Origin: Micromonospora sp. RHAY321
Lineage (GTDB): Bacteria; Actinomycetota; Actinomycetes; Mycobacteriales; Micromonosporaceae
Length of the DNA: 64,000 bases
Direction: 5' to 3'
NCBI RefSeq assembly: GCF_023896955.1
Contig: NZ_JAMHIW010000001.1
Location: 434,001 to 498,000 of the forward strand
How positions within the stretch are numbered: the first letter of the stretch is position 1; the number at the start of each line of letters is the position of its first letter. Below, piece after piece: positions 62,248 to 64,000 of the stretch. The position numbers and the translations under genes are program-made. Under the pieces are notes generated by a model. The model did not search any database. It had not been told where the DNA came from and saw only the letters and a program-made list of their open reading frames with translations.

Positions 62248-63455
62248 CAGGTCACCGGCAACGAGTCGACGCCGAACAGGCCGACGGTGTTGGGGCGCAG
62301 GGGAACGTCGGAGACCGGCACGGACAGGCGCAGCGTCGGAAAACGTTCGAACAGCATGCGGAAGACGACGTCGAGTTCCATCCGGGCGATCGCGTGACCG
62401 AGGCACTGGTGGGCGCCGAAGCTGAACGCGACGTGGTTGCGGGCGGCGCGGCGTACGTCGAAGCGGTCGGGGTCGGGGAACGCTTCGGGGTCACGGTTGG
62501 CGGCCTCGAGCACGAAGACGACGCCCTCACCGGCGCGGATGACATCGTCGCCGACCGGGATGTCGGCGACCGCGGCCCGTTGGATGGGGTTCTGCACGAT
62601 CGTCTGGTGGCGCAGGATCTCCTCCACGGCGATCGGCCAACCCTCGGGATCGGCCAGCAGCAGGTCGAGCTGGTCGCGGTGCTCCATGAGCGCGAAGGTG
62701 CCCAGGCCGATCATGGTGGCGGTGGTCTCGTGGCCGCCGACCAGCAGGATGAGGGAGATGGTGACCAGTTCGTCGCGGGTCAGGTTGCCGGCCTGCAGCT
62801 CTTCGACGACGAGCCGGCTGATCAGGTCGTCGCTCGGCGTCTGTTCCCGCTTGGCGACGAGCTCGGTGAGGTAGGCCATGATGGCGCCCATCGCGCCGAG
62901 CATCTGCTCCTGCGTGCTGGTGGTGTCGATCATGGCGCGGGTGTTGGTCTCGAAGACCTCCCGGTCCTCGTACGGCACACCGAGCAGTCCGCAGATCGTG
63001 CGTGAGGGAACGGGGAAGGCGAGATCGCGAACGATGTCGGCGGACCCGGCTCTGGCCATGTCGTCCAGACACTGCCCCACCACGGACTCGACCTCGGGTC
63101 GCAGTTCCCGTGCCCGTCGAAGGGTGAAGTCCTTGCTGAGCATGCGACGGATCCGGTAATGAGCCTCTCCGTCGGCGCGCATGAAGGTGCCCTTCAGGGG
63201 GGACTCGAACGCTCCGGCGTAGAGGAACGGGTAACCGGGAGCGGTCTCGTCCGCGCTCAGGCGTTCGTCGTCCAGCAGTCGGCGCACCTCGTCATGACCG
63301 GTGACGAACACCGCTGGCAGGCCACTGGGCAGCCGGACGCGGTGCAGCCGACGTTGCGCCTGCAGCTTCAGGTACGCCTGCGGCGGGTGGAACGGACTGG
63401 TTCTGGTGGCGGGGAATTCACTGAGATGCTGCTGGTCGTCGATCATCTCGGTCAT
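62244..63455 (-). CDS. Cytochrome P450 (LnmA-like)
   Basis: A 403-residue bacterial P450. ExxR is in EEILRHQ. The I-helix oxygen-binding motif is VGGHETTATM (Gly-His for the common Ala-Gly). The heme loop is FSFGAHQCLGH with ligand C351. It will oxidise the polyketide or an intermediate. The ATG at 63455 (MTEMIDD) is chosen; there is a further ATG ten codons upstream. No ribosome site is evident, so the transcript may be leaderless. The gene is first in an operon with ferredoxin and synthase and faces the truncated-hemoglobin gene divergently. Confidence 0.88.
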   Translation of the reverse strand: MTEMIDDQQHLSEFPATRTSPFHPPQAYLKLQAQRRLHRVRLPSGLPAVFVTGHDEVRRLLDDERLSADETAPGYPFLYAGAFESPLKGTFMRADGEAHYRIRRMLSKDFTLRRARELRPEVESVVGQCLDDMARAGSADIVRDLAFPVPSRTICGLLGVPYEDREVFETNTRAMIDTTSTQEQMLGAMGAIMAYLTELVAKREQTPSDDLISRLVVEELQAGNLTRDELVTISLILLVGGHETTATMIGLGTFALMEHRDQLDLLLADPEGWPIAVEEILRHQTIVQNPIQRAAVADIPVGDDVIRAGEGVVFVLEAANRDPEAFPDPDRFDVRRAARNHVAFSFGAHQCLGHAIARMELDVVFRMLFERFPTLRLSVPVSDVPLRPNTVGLFGVDSLPVTW

Positions 63456-63568
63456 GCCGCGAGTCTGCGGACTGCGACGGCCCACGCCCGCTCAATTGTG
63501 TGCACGGCTGGTGGGTTGGTCAGTGATGCCATCAGAGGCAGACCACGCCGAGCGTTTCAGGAGGCCTA

Positions 63569-64000
63569 GTGGATTTTGATGGCGTCGAGGGACTGCGCGC
63601 CGAGGGCGTCACCCGCGTCGACGGCAGGACGATGCTCGAACACGCCGGCGGTAGACAGCGGATCAAGGAGTTCGTCGAGTGCTTCCATCAGGCGGCTCTG
63701 GACGATGATCTTCTCGGCGAGATGTTCTACCGGGGCAAGCCGGCGCACACCGCACATCTGGCGGCGTTCTTCGAGGAGATCATGGGTGGACGTCAGGGAT
63801 ACACCGCACATCACGATGGCGTGGCCGGGTTGTTCCAGGCGCACGCGGGCCTGCGTATCACCGAGGAGCAGCGGGCGCGATTCGTGGAGGTGATGATGGC
63901 CGCCGCCGTGCAGGCGGGGCTGCCCTCCGACGAGCGTTTCCGATCGGCACTGCGGGCGCGCATCGAGCAGGGTTCGAGGTTCTCCACCGTGCTGTCGCAA
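63569..64000 (+). CDS. Truncated hemoglobin (group II/YjbI-like), partial
   Basis: 144 residues visible to the right edge. The pattern FVECFHQAALDD, HLAAFFEEIMGG, AHHDGVAGLFQAHAGLRITEEQ and VMMAAAVQAGLP fits group II truncated hemoglobins; H92 is the likely proximal heme ligand. GTG start behind CAGGAGG. It is divergent from the P450 with 113 bp between, so both may share control. It could protect heme enzymes from NO or supply or sense oxygen in this sulfur-polyketide locus; this is speculative. Confidence 0.75.
   Translation, partial: MDFDGVEGLRAEGVTRVDGRTMLEHAGGRQRIKEFVECFHQAALDDDLLGEMFYRGKPAHTAHLAAFFEEIMGGRQGYTAHHDGVAGLFQAHAGLRITEEQRARFVEVMMAAAVQAGLPSDERFRSALRARIEQGSRFSTVLSQ

Overview
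The window is high-GC DNA with strong third-codon-position GC bias, many GTG starts and several apparently leaderless genes. It carries a mycothiol-type maleylpyruvate isomerase homologue, ESX-type small proteins, and a trans-acyltransferase polyketide locus. Together these point to a filamentous actinomycete, most likely of the Micromonospora group; this is inferred, not proven. No rRNA, tRNA or CRISPR array was seen.

Region 1 (1-3.8 kb) is an arsenic-response island: two stand-alone ArsR-type repressors, an ArsR-arsenate reductase fusion, two further arsenate reductases and an aquaglyceroporin. Region 2 (4-38 kb) is accessory chromosome with single genes and small operons: an FAD monooxygenase, an MFS pump, an odd membrane Nudix-like protein, an AraC/PhyH divergent pair, an ESX-like trio, lipoproteins, a Tat-exported esterase, a GlxA-type regulator, TetR/quinone reductase, SWIM/DUF6493, DksA-like, a KhtT-like fragment, a lipid-kinase homologue, a PHP-domain protein and a winged-helix protein. 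This stretch is littered with decay: IS481-like and IS5-like transposase remnants, an ABC-F ATPase pseudogene, a split lipoprotein and at least one frame-broken small gene.

Region 3 (38.5 kb to the right edge) is the main find: part of a leinamycin-family trans-AT polyketide gene cluster. A Crp-type regulator is translationally coupled to a fused acyltransferase-enoyl reductase, followed by a JmjC/cupin oxygenase. On the opposite strand a tightly coupled operon encodes a cytochrome P450, a [3Fe-4S] ferredoxin and one 6413-residue polyketide synthase. Its domain order is DH-ACP-KR-KS-(psiACP)-ECH2-ACP-KS-DH-KR(inactive?)-ACP-KS-KR-ACP-KS-ACP-DUF-SH-TE. The terminal DUF-SH-TE block (GNAT/DUF2156-like domain, PLP-dependent cysteine/thiocysteine lyase, thioesterase) is the signature of LnmJ-like synthases that install sulfur into a polyketide. 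A truncated hemoglobin gene diverges from the P450 and runs off the window.

How it works together (inference): the AT of the fused protein loads malonyl groups onto the AT-less modules, the synthase receives a chain from a partner not seen here (it starts with an orphan DH), ECH2 takes part in beta-branching, and DUF-SH inserts sulfur before release by the TE. P450/ferredoxin and the JmjC protein tailor the product, and the Crp protein probably controls expression. The starter/NRPS module, HMG-CoA-synthase-like protein, donor ACP and resistance genes expected for such a pathway are not in the window and should lie beyond 64000.
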